The notes: generated from the sequence alone by a model not told the origin. A stretch of 64,000 nucleotides of DNA from Halomonas daqiaonensis (GCF_900109725.1 NZ_FOBC01000004.1:62001-126000), one strand, 5' to 3'; shown: positions 17,188 to 25,346, numbered from the stretch's first letter. Translations and numbers: made by a program.

Positions 17188-19299
17188 ATGAGCACTTCCA
17201 CCAAGGCCGTCAAGACTTCCAACGAGGTGCCCTTGCAGTTGCCCTCTCGCGACATCTGGGATGCCAAGTATCGCCTCAAGGACCGTCACGGCCACCCCGT
17301 GGATGAGGACGTCACTGCCACCTGGGATCGTGTGGCCCGGGCTCTGGCGGCCGTGGAGGGTGACCAGGCGGATGAGTGGCTGCCGAAGTTTCGCTGGGCG
17401 CTGGAGAACGGCGCCATCCCCGCCGGGCGCATCATGTCCAACGCTGGCGCCGAGGCCTACAAGCCGGCGGTGAGCCTGATCAACTGCACCGTCTCGCGCA
17501 CCATCCGCGACTCCATGCACGATATCCTCGACTCGGTGGTGGATGCCGGCATGACCCTCAAGGCGGGTTGCGGCATCGGCTATGAGTTCTCCACCTTGCG
17601 CCACAAGGGCGCCTTCGTGTTCGGTGCCGGCGCCGGCACCAACGGCCCGCTGGCGTTCATGGATATCTACGACAAGATGTGCTTCACGGTGGCCTCGGCG
17701 GGCGGGCGCCGCGGCGCCCAGATGGGCACCTTCGATGTCGGCCACCCCGATGTGCGCGAGTTCATCGAGGCCAAGCGCGAGGCGGGCCGGCTTCGCCAGT
17801 TCAACCTCAGCCTGCTGATCACCGACGAGTTCATGGAAGCGGTGAAGAACGACACCGACTGGCCGCTGGCCTTCCCGCTCCACGAGGGCGAGAAGGATGA
17901 CGTCGATCAGAGCGAGCTGATCTACCGCGACTGGCCGGTGGTGGAAGAGGGCTATACCGTTGACGCCGAGGGGCGCGTGGCCTGCCGCATCGTCGAGGTG
18001 ATCAAGGCCCGCGAGCTGTGGGACACCATCATGTCGTCGACCTACGACTTCGCCGAGCCGGGCTTCATCCTGATCGACCAGGTCAACCGCATGAACAACA
18101 ACTGGTTCTGCGAGGAGATTCGGGCGACCAACCCTTGCGGAGAGCAGCCATTACCCCCCGAGGGTGCCTGCCTGCTCGGCTCGGTCAACCTGACCCGCTT
18201 CGTGGTCGATCCCTTCGGCAAGACGCCTCGCTTCGATTGGGAGCGCTACCGCCAGGTAGTGGCGATCTTCACCCGCATGCTCGACAACGTGGTGGAGATC
18301 AGCGGCCTGCCGCTGGAAGGGCAGCGCAAGGAGATCGAGGCTAAGCGCCGCCACGGCATGGGCTTTCTGGGCCTGGGCTCGACCCTGACCATGCTCAAGA
18401 TCCCCTACGGCTCCCCCGAATCGCTGGCCTTCACCGAGGAGGTGAGTCGTAACCTGGCCCTGGAGGGCTGGAAGCAGGCACTGGAGCTCTCTCGCGAGAA
18501 GGGCGTGGCCCCGGCACTGGCCGAGGACTACGAGATCACCCCGCGGATGATGCGCGAACGCCCCGAGCTCAAGCAGGACGGCTACGAGGTGGGCGACAAG
18601 GTGCCCGGTCGCATCCTGCACGCCCGCTACAGCCGTTACATGCAGAAGGTCGCCGAAGTAGAGCCTGAGCTCGTGTCCCAGCTCGCCGAGAACGGTGCGC
18701 GCTTCACCCATCACAGCTCCATCGCGCCCACCGGCACCATCTCGCTGTCGCTGGGCAACAATGCCTCCAACGGCATCGAGCCGTCCTTTTCGCACCGTTA
18801 CTTCCGCAACGTCATCCAGTCGGGCAAGAAGACCAAGGAGCAGGTCGAGGTGGTCTCCTTCGAGCTGGCGGCCTATCGCCACTTCATTGCCGCCGACGCC
18901 GTGGAGAGCGATCTGCCCGACTACTTCATCACCGCCGACGCGGTGAGCCCCAAGCAGCACGTGGCGGTGCAGGCGGCGGCCCAGGTATGGGTCGACTCGG
19001 CCATCTCCAAGACGGTGAACGTGCCCACCGAGTTCGCCTTCGCGGAGTTCAAGGACCTCTACCTCGACGCCTACGCCAGCAAGCTCAAGGGTTGCACCAC
19101 CTTCCGCTTCAATCCGGAGGCCTTCCAGGGCGTGCTGGTACGCGAGGACGACCTCAAGAACACCACCTACGTCTTCGAGCTGGAGAACGGCGAGAGCGTG
19201 GAGCTGGCCGGCGATGAGAAGGTCATCTACGACGGCGAGGAGCACAACGCGGCGAACCTCTACGACGCGCTGAAGGAAGGCACCTATGGAAAGTGGTAA
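17188..19299 (+). CDS. nrdJa: adenosylcobalamin-dependent ribonucleotide reductase, large part NrdJa
   Basis: The 703-aa protein is the catalytic part of class II ribonucleotide reductase, making deoxynucleotides with or without O2. Motifs include NCTVSRTIRDSMHDILDSVV, GCGIGYEFS, NPCGEQPLPPEGACLLGSVN and APTGTISLSLGNN. Many relatives carry NrdJ as one ~1,000-aa chain; as in Pseudomonas it is split here, with the zinc-ribbon C-terminal part encoded separately at 19570. The split point contains a palindromic repeat element. Confidence 0.95.
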   Translation: MSTSTKAVKTSNEVPLQLPSRDIWDAKYRLKDRHGHPVDEDVTATWDRVARALAAVEGDQADEWLPKFRWALENGAIPAGRIMSNAGAEAYKPAVSLINCTVSRTIRDSMHDILDSVVDAGMTLKAGCGIGYEFSTLRHKGAFVFGAGAGTNGPLAFMDIYDKMCFTVASAGGRRGAQMGTFDVGHPDVREFIEAKREAGRLRQFNLSLLITDEFMEAVKNDTDWPLAFPLHEGEKDDVDQSELIYRDWPVVEEGYTVDAEGRVACRIVEVIKARELWDTIMSSTYDFAEPGFILIDQVNRMNNNWFCEEIRATNPCGEQPLPPEGACLLGSVNLTRFVVDPFGKTPRFDWERYRQVVAIFTRMLDNVVEISGLPLEGQRKEIEAKRRHGMGFLGLGSTLTMLKIPYGSPESLAFTEEVSRNLALEGWKQALELSREKGVAPALAEDYEITPRMMRERPELKQDGYEVGDKVPGRILHARYSRYMQKVAEVEPELVSQLAENGARFTHHSSIAPTGTISLSLGNNASNGIEPSFSHRYFRNVIQSGKKTKEQVEVVSFELAAYRHFIAADAVESDLPDYFITADAVSPKQHVAVQAAAQVWVDSAISKTVNVPTEFAFAEFKDLYLDAYASKLKGCTTFRFNPEAFQGVLVREDDLKNTTYVFELENGESVELAGDEKVIYDGEEHNAANLYDALKEGTYGKW

Positions 19300-19325
19300 G
19301 CCAGTGTTCTCGCGCTTGCCCTCAG

Positions 19326-19522
19326 CGAGGGGCGCCGGGGATGAGCCGAAGAGGAGGTCCTACGCCAGGGGTGAGAAGCACCGCTTCGAACGGGCTGGCC
19401 ATGGATGGCCAGCACCGGTCCTGCAAGCGGAGCGGGACGCGAGAGCGAAGCTGGGCGTCGGTAGCGCCCAAGGAAGGGTTTACAGCGCCTCCTCGCAGGC
19501 TCTTCGCCGGATCAGCCCCGAG
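19326..19522 (+). repeat. palindromic intergenic repeat, copy 2 (long form) between nrdJa and nrdJb
   Basis: This copy matches 4545-4660 in both flanks but carries about 83 extra bases in the middle (19370-19452). The flanks pair: GAGCC (19343-19347) with GGCTC (19498-19502), GAGGAGG (19351-19357) with CCTCCTC (19488-19494), and GGGGC (19329) with GCCCC (19515). The extra block is itself palindromic (CTGGCCAT-GG-ATGGCCAG at 19395-19412, and GCTTCG/CGAAGC). It fills most of the 270-base gap between the two halves of the enzyme; no coding potential is claimed here. Confidence 0.75.
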
Positions 19523-19569
19523 CGATGGACACCCAGTGCCACCCAACAACTTTCCGGAGGAGCCGCCTG

Positions 19570-20322
19570 ATGGCCGTCGAGATCAATTCCAAGATCGTTT
19601 CCTACAGCGTCAAGAAGGCGGTGGAAGAGCCACCGCTGGCCGACGAGAACCCGCTTACGGTACGTATCCCCTCTCGCCCTGAGGGCACCCTGGAGGCCGT
19701 GTCGGAGAAGATCTCCTACGTTGGCGCCGAGGGGCGCAAGAAGGTCTACCTGCTGGTGTCGTTCATGCCGGTGGAGGGGGTGCTGGGCGGCAAGCGGGTG
19801 GTGATCGAGCGCCCGGTGGAGTTCTTCTTCCCTTCCGGCCAGCTCTCCAGCGAGCACCAGTGGATCACCGCCACCATGCGCAGCCTGTCGCTGGCTGCCC
19901 GCGGCGGCTATGTCACCCAGGCGGTGGCCGACCTGCGCAAGGTAGCCTGGGACAAGGGCCTGGTGCGCTGCGGCATGAACCGCTGGGGCAAGCCGATGTT
20001 CCATGACTCCGAGGTCGCGGCGATCGCCTGGTCGATCCAGCAGATCCTCCACCGCCGAGGCTTCCTCGATCAGGACGGCAATCAGGTGCCGGTGGAGGAG
20101 CTGGTCAGCCGCTATGCCCAGCGCCTGGCCAGCGGGCACCCCTGGCAGCCGCCCACCACCGAGGAGATCGAGCAGGCCGAGCGCAAGGCGCAGCATGCCG
20201 ATCATGCCAAGGGTGACGGCCCCACGGTGGTCGGCCACTGCCCCGAATGCAACGGCGAGCTGATCATGATGGACGGCTGCCCCACCTGCTACTCCGGCTG
20301 TGGCTGGTCGAAGTGTGGATAA
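19570..20322 (+). CDS. nrdJb: class II ribonucleotide reductase C-terminal part NrdJb
   Basis: The 250-aa protein corresponds to the C-terminal region of NrdJ and ends in a cysteine-rich tail (CPECNGEL, GCPTCYSGCGWSKCG) expected to hold zinc and the redox-active cysteines that re-reduce the active site. It follows nrdJa after 270 bases occupied by a repeat element. GGAGGAG precedes its ATG. Its gene order and size fit NrdJb of pseudomonads. Confidence 0.92.
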   Translation: MAVEINSKIVSYSVKKAVEEPPLADENPLTVRIPSRPEGTLEAVSEKISYVGAEGRKKVYLLVSFMPVEGVLGGKRVVIERPVEFFFPSGQLSSEHQWITATMRSLSLAARGGYVTQAVADLRKVAWDKGLVRCGMNRWGKPMFHDSEVAAIAWSIQQILHRRGFLDQDGNQVPVEELVSRYAQRLASGHPWQPPTTEEIEQAERKAQHADHAKGDGPTVVGHCPECNGELIMMDGCPTCYSGCGWSKCG

Positions 20323-20386
20323 GCAGACTTCAGCAAGGGGCTGTGGCTAAGTTAGCCAGGCCGAACTGAACCGCCATCAGGGTAAT

Positions 20387-20426
20387 GCAGACGCCTCGGG
20401 AAGCGAACGCGACCCGGGGCGTCTGC
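20387..20426. terminator. hairpin between convergent nrdJb and the radical SAM gene
   Basis: GCAGACGCCTCGGG (20387-20400) pairs with CCCGGGGCGTCTGC (20413-20426), 14 bp with one wobble and a 12-base loop. No long T-run on either side, so it may act as a bidirectional terminator of moderate strength. Nothing else is seen in 20323-20449. Confidence 0.55.
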
Positions 20427-20449
20427 GTTGGAGGGCCGCCGATGCGAGA

Positions 20450-21196
20450 TCAGTGGCGTAGCTCTAGCCTAGAGAAGTGCGGCGCCAGCCGGCGGATCAG
20501 GGCCTCCAGGGCCTCCCGGGGCGGAGCGCCGGCCACCGGCAGGCAGTAGTCGGGGTCGCGGCAACGTTCGGAGCGGGCGACCTGCAGAGCGTAGCGGCGT
20601 ACGCCACAGTCGGCCAGGGTCATCGCCAGGCGCTCCAGGTCCTCCAGGGCGAAGTCCTTCCAGTGCACCGTGGTGCGGCATTCGAAGGGTACCTCGCCCT
20701 CCAGCAACAGCGAGAGGCTGCGTGCATGGCGTTGCCAGATGCCGCTGCGCCCGCAAATCCGGTCGAAGTCACGACCGCGTCCCTTGACATCCAGTGCCAC
20801 CCAGTCGAGCCACGGCAGCAGACGCTCCAGCCGCTCGGGATAGGGACCGGCAGTGTGCAGGCCCACGGCCAGCCCCATCTCGTGCACCTGCGCCAGGGCC
20901 TGCGGCAGGTCGACATGCAGGGTGGGCTCGCCACCACTGAACACCACGGCGTCGAGCCCGTCGGGTCGGATCTCCAGAAAACCGCGCATCGCCTCCCACT
21001 CGCCGGGCTCCCCGCGGCGGGCGATGGCCATCTCGCTCACCTCGCAGTAGCCGCACTGCAGGGGGCAGCCCTGGAGATGGATCACGGCGGCGCGACGGCC
21101 CGGAAAATCCGCCGTACTCAACGCGCTCAGGCTCGCCACCGGCAGGCGGATCTCGGATGCCTCATCCGGCTCCAGGCGCAGGAGCGGCCCGATCAC
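20450..21196 (-). CDS. NrdG-like radical SAM activating protein
   Basis: The 248-aa protein has the radical SAM motif CPLQCGYCE and SGGEPTLH, and is of the type annotated as anaerobic ribonucleoside-triphosphate reductase activator. It is translationally coupled to ubiV (four-base overlap) as third gene of the ubiUV operon. No class III reductase NrdD is present in the window; the nearby reductase is the B12-dependent NrdJ, which needs no activator. Its partner could be an NrdD elsewhere or another glycyl radical enzyme; this is not settled by the sequence. Confidence 0.8.
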   Translation of the reverse strand: MIGPLLRLEPDEASEIRLPVASLSALSTADFPGRRAAVIHLQGCPLQCGYCEVSEMAIARRGEPGEWEAMRGFLEIRPDGLDAVVFSGGEPTLHVDLPQALAQVHEMGLAVGLHTAGPYPERLERLLPWLDWVALDVKGRGRDFDRICGRSGIWQRHARSLSLLLEGEVPFECRTTVHWKDFALEDLERLAMTLADCGVRRYALQVARSERCRDPDYCLPVAGAPPREALEALIRRLAPHFSRLELRH

Positions 21197-22113
21197 GGCG
21201 CCGTCACTCCGCGGGTGTTGTCCATGCCGGGTCGACCGTGCCAGTAGCCGTCACAGATCTCGGCATCCACCAGGCGCAGCGGGTCGGGACCGGGGAGCTC
21301 ACCGCGGCGCGCGGCATGGAAAGCGCTGACCACCTCGGCCATGCCCTCGGGACGCGGGCTCAGGCGGGCGATCCCGACACCCATCGCAGCCATTTCCGGC
21401 ACCTCGTGGCGCAGATCCTGACAGGCGCCGGAGAGGGTCTGGATACCATTCAGGATAAAGATCTGCTGGGATTCCTGGGAGCGCAGCGCCAAGCCCTCCG
21501 GATGCTTCTGGCAGACGAACTGGCAGCGGTCCTTGGGCTTCTGGTAGCGCCGCGCGGTGAAGCAGCGCGATGACCAGGCCAGCGGCAGGTGGCCGTAGGC
21601 GAATACCTCGCAAGGGGCGTCGAGGCCCTGTTCGCGACAGTCGGCCAGCAGCCGGGCGAGGTCGTCCCGGGACATCTCCACCGGGGCCTCCCAGCACTGC
21701 ATGCCGGCGCGGGAGAGCACTGCCAGGGTGGCCGGGTTGTAGAGGTTGAGCGCAGCACCGGCGACGAAGGGCAGGCCAGCCGTCGAGAGGCGTTGCACAG
21801 CACTCTGGTCATTGGCCTCGACCAGGAACTCGCCGTTGTCGCACAGCTTGCGCAGGTCGCGCAGATCGGCCTCTGACTCGATCAGGGTCTGGCTGGCCAG
21901 CACCACCTGCTTGCCGGTCTGGGCCAGTTCGCGGCCGATGCCCAACCAGTCGTCGAGCTTCATGTCGCGACGCCGAGAGCACACCGATTCGCCGAGGTGG
22001 ACGATGTCCACCGGCCAGTCGGCGGCCTCGCGATAGAAGTCGGCGTAGCGCTCGCGACTCCAGTAGAAGAGCACTGGGCCGAGCGACAGCTGGAGCCTGG
22101 GGGTGGCGGACAT
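21193..22113 (-). CDS. ubiV: anaerobic ubiquinone hydroxylation protein UbiV
   Basis: The 306-aa U32-family protein carries the cysteines of the UbiV iron-sulfur cluster (SVCSRR, RCFTARRY, RCQFVCQ). UbiU and UbiV form a heterodimer that hydroxylates ubiquinone precursors without O2. It lies 10 bases after ubiU and overlaps the radical SAM gene by four bases. Confidence 0.93.
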   Translation of the reverse strand: MSATPRLQLSLGPVLFYWSRERYADFYREAADWPVDIVHLGESVCSRRRDMKLDDWLGIGRELAQTGKQVVLASQTLIESEADLRDLRKLCDNGEFLVEANDQSAVQRLSTAGLPFVAGAALNLYNPATLAVLSRAGMQCWEAPVEMSRDDLARLLADCREQGLDAPCEVFAYGHLPLAWSSRCFTARRYQKPKDRCQFVCQKHPEGLALRSQESQQIFILNGIQTLSGACQDLRHEVPEMAAMGVGIARLSPRPEGMAEVVSAFHAARRGELPGPDPLRLVDAEICDGYWHGRPGMDNTRGVTAP

Positions 22114-22123
22114 GGGCTCTCTC

Positions 22124-23119
22124 CTATTTCCAGCGGCGCTCGTAGGCGCCCAGGGTGGTGATGCTGCCTTCGGAGACTTCGCCGAGGCCGGTCATCCAGG
22201 CGGGCTCAGCGTGGAATCGTCCGGGGGCGCGCTCGAGGCGGTCCAGGGCTTGGCGCCAGATGCCGGCGACCTTCGATACGTAGGCCGGGCTGCGCTGACG
22301 GCCCTCGATCTTCACCGCGCTGATGCCGAGCTCCTGGAGCTCCGGCAACAACGCCAGGGTGTTGAGGCTGGTGGGCTCCTCGATGGCGTGATACGTCTCG
22401 CCGCCCACCTCGAAGCGCCCCTTGCACAGGGTGGGGTAGCCGGCATTCTCGCCTTCGCCGTAGCGGTCGATCAGCACGCCGTTGAGGCGTGACTCCAGGC
22501 CTTCCGGGGTCTCCTCCCAGCGGACATGGGCCGCAGGGGAGCAGACGCCGCGGGTGTTGGGGGACTCGCCGGTGAGATACGAGGAGAGGTAACAACGGCC
22601 CTCGGCCATGATGCACAGGCTCCCGAAGGCGAAGACCTCCAGCTCTACCGGACTCTGCCCGGCCAGATCACGGACCTGGGTGATGGAGAGCACGCGGGGC
22701 AGCACGGCGCGCTTGATGCCGAACTGGTCGTGACAGAAACGCAGCGCCTCATGGCTGGTGGCCGAGCCCTGCACCGAGAGGTGGCGGGCTATGTCCGGAT
22801 GGCGGCGGGTGGCGTAGTCGAGCAGCCCCATGTCGGCCATGATTAGTGCATCGACGCCCAGCTCGGCGGCCTGATCCACGGCGCGGGCCCACATGGCCCA
22901 GCCATCCGGTTGTGGGTAGGTGTTGATGGCGCAGAAGACTCGCTTGCCACGGGCATGGGCGTAGTCGATACCCTCCCTGGCGCGTTTGTCGGTGAAGTTG
23001 AGACCGGCGAACTGGCGGGCATTGGTGGTGTTCTGGAAGCCGAAATAGACGGCATCGGCCCCTTTGTCCACGGCGCGTTTCAGGGCGGGCAGGTTGCCGG
23101 CGGGGCAGACGAGTTCCAT
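22124..23119 (-). CDS. ubiU: anaerobic ubiquinone hydroxylation protein UbiU
   Basis: The 331-aa U32-family protein begins MELVCPAGNLPALKRAVDKGADAVYFG and has the four cluster cysteines (CIMAEGRC, GVCSPA, TLCKGRF). It pairs with UbiV. It is the first gene of the minus-strand operon and is divergent from a globin gene, with FNR-type boxes between them. Confidence 0.95.
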   Translation of the reverse strand: MELVCPAGNLPALKRAVDKGADAVYFGFQNTTNARQFAGLNFTDKRAREGIDYAHARGKRVFCAINTYPQPDGWAMWARAVDQAAELGVDALIMADMGLLDYATRRHPDIARHLSVQGSATSHEALRFCHDQFGIKRAVLPRVLSITQVRDLAGQSPVELEVFAFGSLCIMAEGRCYLSSYLTGESPNTRGVCSPAAHVRWEETPEGLESRLNGVLIDRYGEGENAGYPTLCKGRFEVGGETYHAIEEPTSLNTLALLPELQELGISAVKIEGRQRSPAYVSKVAGIWRQALDRLERAPGRFHAEPAWMTGLGEVSEGSITTLGAYERRWK

Positions 23120-23177
23120 GGCGAGCCTCCTCTCGATGAAAACCTGACCATGCTAGTCGACTACCCCCGCCTGGCCC

Positions 23178-23191
23178 TTGACTGGCGTCAT
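23178..23191 (-). promoter_or_regulatory. FNR/DNR-type box of the ubiU promoter
   Basis: TTGACTGGCGTCAT (plus strand) has one mismatch to TTGAC-N4-GTCAA. Its centre is 65 bases before the ubiU ATG, so class II geometry would give a start about 24 bases before the gene. Confidence 0.6.
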
Positions 23192-23215
23192 GGCGAGGGG
23201 GTATTCGCGATTGGC

Positions 23216-23229
23216 ATGATGCAGGTCAT
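23216..23229 (+). promoter_or_regulatory. second FNR/DNR-like box, facing the globin gene
   Basis: ATGATGCAGGTCAT has one mismatch per half. Class II spacing would put the start near 23264, 55 bases before the globin ATG. It could also assist the divergent ubiU promoter. Confidence 0.45.
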
Positions 23230-23318
23230 GCCGGGGCCAGTGGGAGCACACCCGCAAAGGCCCCGGGCGAGCCTCTGGCCTAGTCTTGGGTCAGGCATGC
23301 TCACCAGGCGGGGCGGTC

Positions 23319-23783
23319 ATGGACATTGAGCGACTCTTCGATGAGAGCTACGTGCGGGTTCTGAGCCGAGAGGTCGACGGGCAGGGATTCTTCGCGGCCT
23401 TTTATGAGCGCTTTGTCGCGGCCTCACCGGAGGTGGCGGAGAAATTTCGCCAGACCGACATGGCGCGCCAGCAGGCCATGCTCAAGAAGGGCTTCTATCA
23501 CCTGCTGGCGTTCTACGCGTCGAGTCATGCCGACTACTACCTGGATCAGGTGGCGATCAGCCATAGTCGTGCACACCTCGACATCCGTCCCGGGCTCTAT
23601 GACCTGTGGCTCGATGCGCTGGTCGAGACGGCACGTCGCTTCGATGACCGCTTCGATGATGACGTGGAGCTGGCCTGGCGGCTGGTGATGACGCCGGGCA
23701 TCGTCTATATGCGCTTCCACTATGATCGCTGTGATGGCGCCATGCCACCGCCCACGGACCGAAGCGGTGGACGCGGTCGATGA
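23319..23783 (+). CDS. single-domain globin
   Basis: The 154-aa protein has a globin fold: FFAAFYERF in the B/C helices, a likely proximal His in ISHSRAHLDIRP and the H-helix region MTPGIVYMRFHYDR. It has no reductase domain, unlike Hmp. ATG 23319 follows a weak GGGCGGTC stretch; an in-frame start at 23286 would add residues outside the globin fold. Divergence from ubiU with shared FNR-type boxes suggests a role in low-oxygen or NO metabolism, but its ligand is unknown. Confidence 0.8.
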   Translation: MDIERLFDESYVRVLSREVDGQGFFAAFYERFVAASPEVAEKFRQTDMARQQAMLKKGFYHLLAFYASSHADYYLDQVAISHSRAHLDIRPGLYDLWLDALVETARRFDDRFDDDVELAWRLVMTPGIVYMRFHYDRCDGAMPPPTDRSGGRGR

Positions 23784-23903
23784 AAAAGATGCCGCGGGGT
23801 ATGAACGCCATGGCCATCCCGTTGGCATGCTGCACGTATTCAGTTTCCCTCCACCCTTCAGGGCCAGAAGATCCGCCTGTTCTGAAGCAAGGCCCGACGC
23901 AGG

Positions 23904-24467
23904 TTAACGTTCAGATCCATCGCTCGGCACTTCTGGCGCCAGCCCCCATTCGGCAGAAACATCCGAGCTTTTCAGCCCCTCGAAACGATCGGTCACGTAG
24001 GTGCTATGACACGCCACGCAGGATTCGGTCATGCGACCGAAGAGTTCCACCTGCCCGGGAGTGTCTTCCGTACGGCCAGCCTCGGCCAGTGATGCCGAGA
24101 GCTCATGCAGGTACGCATCCATCTGAAGGAATTCTGGCGGTACCGCGGCCTTCAGCTCCTGACGATCCTGATCGGTAAGCGACTGTTCCAGGATGAAGCT
24201 GTCGTGAATCGACTGCCCCTTTTCGGCCACCGTGGTGTGTCGTCCTTGCAGAATGGCGCTATAGACGTCCTGCATTGCCAGCTCGATCTGAATCATTTCC
24301 TTCTTCAGCAAGCCTTGCAGCTTGGGCGTCAGCTCAGGCCTGACAGGCTCCGCGGCCAGGCTGGTAGCGCTGACGCCCAGTGCTACCAGCGTGCCAAGGA
24401 CAATGGCGGCACGTCTGCCGTGACGGCAACGAGGGGGCAGTGAACGGATCGAGATAGCGAACAGCAT
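23904..24467 (-). CDS. exported cytochrome c' -like monoheme protein
   Basis: The 187-aa product has a signal peptide and a mostly helical mature part with one heme motif CVACHSTY near the C-terminus, the arrangement of cytochromes c'. These bind NO and CO at a five-coordinate heme. ATG 24467 follows GAGGAGA; the longer frame to 24650 has no signal sequence. A FNR-type box precedes it. Family placement is tentative because the heme motif is not at the very end. Confidence 0.7.
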   Translation of the reverse strand: MLFAISIRSLPPRCRHGRRAAIVLGTLVALGVSATSLAAEPVRPELTPKLQGLLKKEMIQIELAMQDVYSAILQGRHTTVAEKGQSIHDSFILEQSLTDQDRQELKAAVPPEFLQMDAYLHELSASLAEAGRTEDTPGQVELFGRMTESCVACHSTYVTDRFEGLKSSDVSAEWGLAPEVPSDGSER

Positions 24468-24540
24468 GGCGTTTCTCCTCAATGGGCTCGCGTTCCGTGC
24501 TTTACCTCGGAAAGCGTAGTTTCCATCCGGCGGGACCGCG

Positions 24541-24554
24541 TTGATACAGGTCAG
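24541..24554 (-). promoter_or_regulatory. FNR/DNR-type box before the cytochrome c'-like gene
   Basis: TTGATACAGGTCAG has a perfect left half (TTGAT) and GTCA in the right. Its centre is 80 bases before the minus-strand ATG, so class II geometry leaves a leader of about 39 bases. A weaker look-alike (CTGATCCAGGTCAT) stands at 24637-24650. Confidence 0.55.
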
Positions 24555-24692
24555 TTCGGCACCGGTACTTAACCCTGCTGGAGGCTTCACTACAAATACG
24601 CGTCGAAACAGGATCTCACGCAAGTGATGCGTGAAGCTGATCCAGGTCATCTTTGGGGAAGCCTTTGCTGGCGGCGATGCCGTGATCCAGCT

Positions 24693-24714
24693 AGATAGTA
24701 ACTGATTACTATCT
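24693..24714. promoter_or_regulatory. 22-bp palindromic operator upstream of tetR
   Basis: AGATAGTAA-CTGA-TTACTATCT is a perfect inverted repeat of 9 bp arms, 14 bases before the tetR ATG. Such sites typically bind the TetR product of the adjacent gene, so autoregulation of the efflux operon is likely. Confidence 0.75.
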
Positions 24715-24728
24715 TTTTAGGCTCGAGC

Positions 24729-25346
24729 ATGTCACAGCGCCAGCATCTCCCCGCCGACGAGCGCCGGGAGCGTACCGTGGAGGCCGTCATCGAGCTTTGC
24801 GGCCGCGAGGAACCCGCCACCCTGACCACCGGGCGCATCGCCCGACGCATGGGTGTCACCCAAGGGGCGCTGTTTCGTCACTTCCCCAGCAAGGAAGCCA
24901 TCTGGGAGGCGGCGGTGGCCTGGATCGCCGAGCGGTTAATGGCGAGGGTCGCCGCCGCTGCCGAGGGTATCGAGGACCCCTTGGCCGCCCTGGAAGCGAT
25001 GTTCCTGGCCCACGTGGCCTTCATCGCCGAGCACCCGGGGGTGCCGCGGCTGCTGATGGGCCAGCTGCAGCACCCGCGGCCCACCGTCGCCAGCTGCCTG
25101 GTGCGCGAGCTGATGGAGCGCTATCGGCGGCGCCTGCTGGGCCTGCTCGGAGAGGCCAGGCGTCGAGGGCAGCTGCGCCCCGGACTCGACCTGGACGTGG
25201 CGGCGACCCAGTTCATCGGCTGTGTCCAGGGACTGGTGCTGCAGTCGCTGATCGCCAACGACGTGGCAGGCATCGTCGACCGGGCACCGGCGGCCTTCGA
25301 TCTCTACCGCTACGGCATTCGCGCGGATGCGGGAGGTGACGCATGA
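24729..25346 (+). CDS. TetR-family repressor of the efflux operon
   Basis: The 205-aa protein has the TetR N-terminal helix-turn-helix (TLTTGRIARRMGVTQGALFRHF) and a C-terminal ligand domain. Its stop overlaps the start of the adaptor gene by four bases. A perfect palindrome upstream is its probable operator. The ligand is unknown. Confidence 0.9.
   Translation: MSQRQHLPADERRERTVEAVIELCGREEPATLTTGRIARRMGVTQGALFRHFPSKEAIWEAAVAWIAERLMARVAAAAEGIEDPLAALEAMFLAHVAFIAEHPGVPRLLMGQLQHPRPTVASCLVRELMERYRRRLLGLLGEARRRGQLRPGLDLDVAATQFIGCVQGLVLQSLIANDVAGIVDRAPAAFDLYRYGIRADAGGDA

Noticed and set aside
19286-19682. Open frames running across the gap between nrdJa and nrdJb
   Set aside because: They are made by the repeat element and the two flanking genes; no motif and no ribosome-binding site supports them.
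24637-24650. CTGATCCAGGTCAT as a second FNR-type box between the cytochrome c'-like gene and tetR
   Set aside because: Mismatches in both halves; the box at 24541 is better placed for the minus-strand gene, and the TetR palindrome better explains tetR.
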